From assembly GCF_021272385.1 (NCBI RefSeq), contig NZ_JAJSDZ010000010.1, positions 1,240,001-1,304,000 of the forward strand: a stretch of 64,000 nucleotides of DNA, read 5' to 3'. Positions 63,231 through 64,000 of the stretch are shown here, piece by piece. This DNA comes from Vibrio salinus (GTDB lineage Bacteria; Pseudomonadota; Gammaproteobacteria; Enterobacterales; Vibrionaceae). Each line of letters begins with the position of its first letter. Within the stretch, counting starts at the first letter, position 1. The notes beneath the pieces were generated by a model that saw only the letters and a list, made by a program, of their open reading frames with translations, was not told where the DNA came from and did no database searches. The translations under genes were made by a program, and so were the position numbers.

Positions 63231-64000
63231 ATGTTCCCATTTACCTTCCCTTACACGATTCCGGCCATAATCCTCAGGTACCTTCTCGCCATGCCATCCG
63301 CCCTATCAGCCCCGGCTAACTCCCCTGCTCATCATGATGAACAGGACAACTCTGAGCGTCGAACCATTACACTCTCCATCGGCGAAAATTAGGAGCCCTA
63401 CTACAGTGAAACCTTAGAAAACGGGGGGAGTAGTAACCGAAATTGCCAGGCAAGCTTTTAAAGCAAGCGGTTACGACATCGACGTGAAATGGCTCCCTTG
63501 GGCAAGGGCATTCAATCTGGCCAAAAGTGGTATCTATGACGGATTAATTGGCGCGTGGTTTACCGAAGAACGCCTGCAGTATTTTTCTTATTCAGAACCT
63601 CTGCTTTCAACAAAACTGGTCGTTATCAAAAGAAAGACAAATCCCACCGTCTATGCAAAATGGACCGATTTAAAAAAATACCGGGTCGGGGTTGCACTGG
63701 ATTCCACACCTCATGAATTACTTAAAGAAGAATTAGGGGAAAACCTTGAGATAGGCAGTTCTGCATACACAAATATTCAAAAACTCATGGCAGAACGATT
63801 TGATCTTTTAGTCGATGAGAAGTTAAACGTTTTTTATATTATCAATACGCACTTTCCGAAATGGCGTGATGAAATCGTCGTACTTTCTCCCCCATTGCAA
63901 ACCAATCACCTCCATTTGATTATTTCAAAAAAATTAATGATAATCAGTTGGTTATTGAAAAATTCAATCAAGGCTTAGAAGAAATAAAACAAAACGGAAC
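63231..64000 (+). pseudogene. periplasmic solute-binding protein (SBP_bac_3-like), degenerate
   Basis: An ATG at 63231 with GGAG seven bases upstream opens an exported protein (LRYLLAMPSALSAPANS). An in-frame TAG at 63390-63392 follows RRTITLSIGEN; the text resumes EPYYSETLENGG in the same frame, suggesting an original TGG. A G6 run (63423-63428) then shifts the frame by one, after which VVTEIARQAFKASGYDIDVKWLPWARAF continues as a polar-amino-acid/extracellular-solute-binding type protein to KKL. At an A7 run (63927-63933) a second shift is needed to read INDNQLVIEKFNQGLEEIKQNG to the window end. Three lesions make it a pseudogene, unless the sequence has homopolymer errors. It continues beyond the window. 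Confidence 0.8.

Noticed and set aside
1..64000. rRNA, tRNA, CRISPR arrays, prophage structural genes, toxin-antitoxin or anti-phage defence clusters
   Set aside because: None was found on reading both strands; repeats present are the few short ones listed.

Overview
The window reads as chromosomal DNA of an AT-rich gammaproteobacterium, most probably from or near the Vibrionaceae. The support is gene content rather than a ribosomal marker: Vibrio-like GlgC, the convergent mgsA/helD pair followed by yccS, YidE, YtfR/YtfT/YjfF, MacAB, and a small palindromic repeat of a kind I associate with Vibrio relatives. No rRNA, tRNA, CRISPR array or intact transposase gene was seen.

Left end (1-7062): the end of a substrate-binding protein gene, then a YtfR-YtfT-YjfF-type sugar (galactofuranose class) ABC transporter. 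Next is a LysR regulator divergent from a DoxX protein, a glutathionyl-hydroquinone reductase and an LigB-like extradiol dioxygenase, which look like a quinone/aromatic stress unit.

Centre of interest (7173-26782): a roughly 20 kb sugar/polyol catabolic island. It has two ribose-type ABC transporters (one with a DUF2291 lipoprotein), two short-chain dehydrogenases, an FGGY kinase, an L-fucose/L-arabinose-isomerase-like protein, a SorC-family regulator and two paralogous split transketolases (separate N and C subunits). Six promoter regions carry the same 12-14 bp palindrome (core GAATATATATTC or one mismatch), four or five with a degenerate second copy exactly 18 bp away. This ties the units into one regulon, presumably under the SorC protein. 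The simplest reading is uptake of a polyol or sugar, oxidation or isomerisation to a ketose, phosphorylation by the FGGY kinase, and cleavage/transfer by the split transketolase. The closest precedent known to me is the D-apiose/apulose-4-phosphate transketolase route; tetritol routes are an alternative. The substrate cannot be read from the sequence. A 281 bp MITE-like element sits inside the island.

27-36 kb: a tripartite tricarboxylate transporter (TctABC-type) divergent from nagA and an unknown membrane transporter, with a GntR-like palindrome between them, then a secreted GH31 alpha-glucosidase with a C-terminal CBM20. 36-43 kb: small conserved genes, PhzF-like isomerase, an RpiB-like isomerase with a changed active site, LysE/AraC, YidE and a 0.9 kb AT-rich gap. 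43-50 kb: MacA-MacB-outer-membrane lipoprotein efflux operon, LysE exporter, YhcH-type protein and an SH3-like protein. 50-60 kb: diguanylate cyclase, glgC, mgsA, helD, yccS, two small genes, cobQ.

Right end (60-64 kb) looks like accessory DNA under decay: direct repeats resembling integrase arm sites, two orphan ORFs (one with a probable frameshift in a T9 tract), a possible integron attC-like remnant, a DUF1127-like gene divergent from a LysR gene, and a periplasmic binding protein pseudogene with one stop and two frameshifts running off the end.
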